DNA of 64,000 nt from Hyperoplus lanceolatus. Its lineage: Eukaryota > Chordata > Actinopteri > Uranoscopiformes > Ammodytidae. Numbering within the stretch: position 1 is the stretch's first letter; each line of letters begins with the position of its first letter. A program made the position numbers and the translations under genes. This document shows, one piece after another, positions 57,335 to 64,000 of the stretch. The notes under the pieces were generated by a model, which was given only the letters and a program-made list of their open reading frames with translations, did no database searches and was not told where the DNA came from. The stretch spans positions 1,723,501 through 1,787,500 of the forward strand of contig CM049415.1 of assembly GCA_026929865.2 (NCBI GenBank), written 5' to 3'.

Positions 57335-57340
57335 AATAAA
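57335..57340 (+). terminator. cidea: polyadenylation signal of the CIDE gene
   Basis: AATAAA followed by a GTTTTACGTTT stretch, about 445 bp after the stop codon. It is the first clear signal downstream. Confidence 0.6.
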
Positions 57341-57424
57341 GATGAGTTTTACGTTTCTATAAACCTGATTCCTTTTAGTGAATTGTTATTTATGAGACCG
57401 CTCTTCTTACAGTGCTTCTAACAT

Positions 57425-57930
57425 GTCTCATAAATCAGACAGTGAACAACATATGAACAAATCCTTCTGTAATAACCTTCAGAATAGTGCTGAGAATGAT
57501 TATGGAAAGTTTAGTTGATGTAAGTGCTTTAGAAGTTGTAGATTTTTGGTTCAGAGTATTGAGAGAAAAAAAAATCTAATGTTGAGATAATGTCCGTTAA
57601 AGATGGTTGTATAGGAGAAATATACAGACGCAAACAGACAAGGTTTAGTCAAATAAACACCTGAATGTACATGTTGGACCTTTGATTTATACTAGTATGA
57701 AAGAAGACATGTTATGGAAGAGAGGGAGAGAGAGAGAGAGAGAGTATGAAAGAAGACATGTTATGGAAGAGAGGGAGAGAGAGAGAGAGAGAGAGAGTAT
57801 GAAAGAAGACATGTTATGGAAGAGAGGGAGAGAGAGAGAGAGTATGAAATAAGACATGTTATGGAAGAGAGGGAGAGGGAGAGAGAGAGAGAGAGAGAGT
57901 ATGAAAGAAGACATGTTATGGAAGATAAAT
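57425..57930. repeat. inverted repeat, right arm, with minisatellite
   Basis: The reverse complement of the hus1 intron 1 block at 49149. At its right end the unit GTATGAAAGAAGACATGTTA followed by TGGAAGAGAGGG and a (GA)n run repeats about five times, against two in the left arm. Confidence 0.9.
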
Positions 57931-58077
57931 AGACAGAAAAGGTACTTGAAACTTACATTGGTTCAACATCAAATACTATAAAAATTATAATTTTTTAAAA
58001 TATTTGTATATGTTGAAGTCACATTCTAAACTAATTTGCCGACGTCACATGATCCCACAGCTGCAGTAAGAAACACA

Positions 58078-58115
<38 letters not shown>

Positions 58116-58175
58116 CACACACACACGCACACACACATACACACACACACGCGCATACACACCACACACACACAC
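58078..58175. repeat. (CA)n with CG interruptions
   Basis: Imperfect CA tract with CACGCA interruptions in the CIDE-tubulin intergenic region. Confidence 0.93.
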
Positions 58176-58387
58176 ATTTGTGGATGAATTCTTGTTTTAT
58201 ATCTTGGTCGCTTTGTAAGGTGACACCGGCACTCAGCAGCTGTGAATGTCTGGCCCTTAGACTATACATAGAAACATATATATATATATAAAGCATCTCT
58301 ACTTTAAAAAGAACTGAGCTGTTAATAAAATACTGTAGTGCTAAATATTCAGGCGTGAGTGACTTCATGTTGTTTTAATTAGTTGCG

Positions 58388-58770
58388 TTAAAGGTGCAGT
58401 GTGTAATATGACATCATCAAGAAAGTTCTACAAAGTTCTAGAATGCAACGCTCCCTGGGTAACCCCAACCCTTTAGAATAATAACAGAAGCTACAGTGGC
58501 CTTCAAGGACAAGAACGATTCTACATTTTAAACAATGCACCTGATGACATTACAACTATGACACTTTCAAGATGGCGGTGACAAGGCCTTGGTCCAAAGT
58601 ATGGAGAAATATGGACATATATGAGACCCTTTCTAAGGGAAAAAATGATCATTCTAAAAGAAAAATTCAGCTATTATGCACTAAATTAAATGTACTTATG
58701 GATATTATAATTATTTTCTACAAAATCTGCTAGGAAATAAAAGCCAAAATTCTACACACTGCAGCTTTAA
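58388..58770. mobile_element. TTAA MITE, copy 4
   Basis: TTAAAGGTGCAGTGTGTAAT to TACACACTGCAGCTTTAA, with few differences from copies 3 and 5. Confidence 0.87.
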
Positions 58771-58969
58771 GTAATTTAAAGTCACTACTGCCTTGTCAAC
58801 TCTCTGTGTGAATGTCGGCCTCTTATACTTGGCACATATAAATAGAAAATGTTATATCAAAAGAAATACAGTACATTTAACCATCTTTTCTTTAAAAAAG
58901 GACTGAAGGGTAGACGACTATATATATACATTCAGTTTAATTTCATTTTAATTAGTTGTTTTAATTAAT

Positions 58970-59378
<409 letters not shown>

Positions 59379-59466
<88 letters not shown>
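59379..59466. repeat. (CA)n microsatellite
   Basis: CA run of about 88 bp. Confidence 0.96.
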
Positions 59467-59560
59467 GAAAAGGAATGTTTTCCTGAAAGCGTGGGACAGA
59501 TGAAACAAGGTCAGCTTTTATCATTGTGCTGACTGGCACATACTAGGCCTACTGCTGCAC

Positions 59561-59785
<225 letters not shown>

Positions 59786-59809
59786 TGAGTCACACCCCCC
59801 TTCCTAGTC

Positions 59810-60086
59810 AGGGGGGGGCGTGGTTACGTGAACGCGCACTTTAAACCCCCACAAGGGTCGCGCGCTGCCGTATTAACAGCTGCACTCAGACGAGAGCAAC
59901 GGGCACACTCTCAAACTTCACTGGAGACACACACACACACAGAGACACACACACCGATAGAACACACACACACCGATAGAACACACACACACACACACAC
60001 CGATAGAACACACTTCACACACACACACACACACACACCGATAGAACGCACACACAGAGCGACCGCCCGACACACAGCGAGACGAC
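59810..60086 (+). promoter_or_regulatory. tubb6: tubb6-like promoter and 5' UTR
   Basis: GGGGGGGCGTGGTT (Sp/KLF-type box, about 59812), ACGTGAAC and CTTTAAACCC (weak TATA-like) precede a GC-rich stretch. A minisatellite of ACACCGATAGAACACAC units (about 59935-60055) probably lies in the 5' UTR. Confidence 0.5.

Positions 60087-64000
<3,914 letters not shown>

Overview
The window looks like nuclear DNA of a ray-finned (teleost) fish. It has spliced genes with GT-AG introns, two FISNA-NACHT-LRR receptors of the class greatly expanded in teleosts, many hAT and Tc1 elements, tRNA-headed SINEs and very long (CA)n, (GACA)n, (GATA)n and (CTCA)n tracts. All genes were assembled by hand from splice sites, reading phase and protein family features; nothing was searched.

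Region 1 (about 1.9-43 kb) is a tandem pair of NLR immune receptor genes on the minus strand. Gene A (1921-15437) is intact. It runs from a start exon through three tandem copies of a short acidic exon, a linker exon, a helical N-terminal exon, one large FISNA-NACHT exon, three LRR exons and a linker to a terminal B30.2 (PRY-SPRY) exon. The phases agree throughout and predict about 1250 residues. Gene B (20315-36507) has two acidic exons, a shrunken RING-like exon where A has its helical module, an intact FISNA-NACHT exon and five in-frame LRR exons of odd lengths. A sixth LRR exon has lost 2 nt and shifts frame, and only a scrap of a B30.2 exon remains at 19.2 kb. The 5' flanks of A (17.2-18.8 kb) and B (41.2-42.9 kb) are paralogous, so the locus arose by segmental duplication. 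An IRF/ISRE-type element (13039-13056) lies just upstream of a possible internal first exon of gene A.

The NLR introns are packed with hAT elements, most with recognisable 8-bp target duplications (7040, 14418, 21843, 27321, 30070, 33242, 35996 and 37094). One carries a nearly full-length BED/hAT transposase broken by two frameshifts. A Tc1-type element with long inverted repeats (9123-9961) keeps an in-frame fusion of the two ends of its transposase and lacks the catalytic core.

Region 2 (43.5-64 kb) holds three ordinary vertebrate genes: hus1 (minus, 8 exons, complete, 285 aa), a CIDE-family gene (plus, 5 exons, 212 aa; called cidea because it sits next to tubb6, as in human) and the first five exons of a tubb6-like beta-tubulin gene running off the right edge. 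Their introns are dominated by simple repeats and small MITEs. The tubulin gene has two introns beyond the usual vertebrate three. Its fifth intron opens with a MITE also found twice in the NLR cluster.
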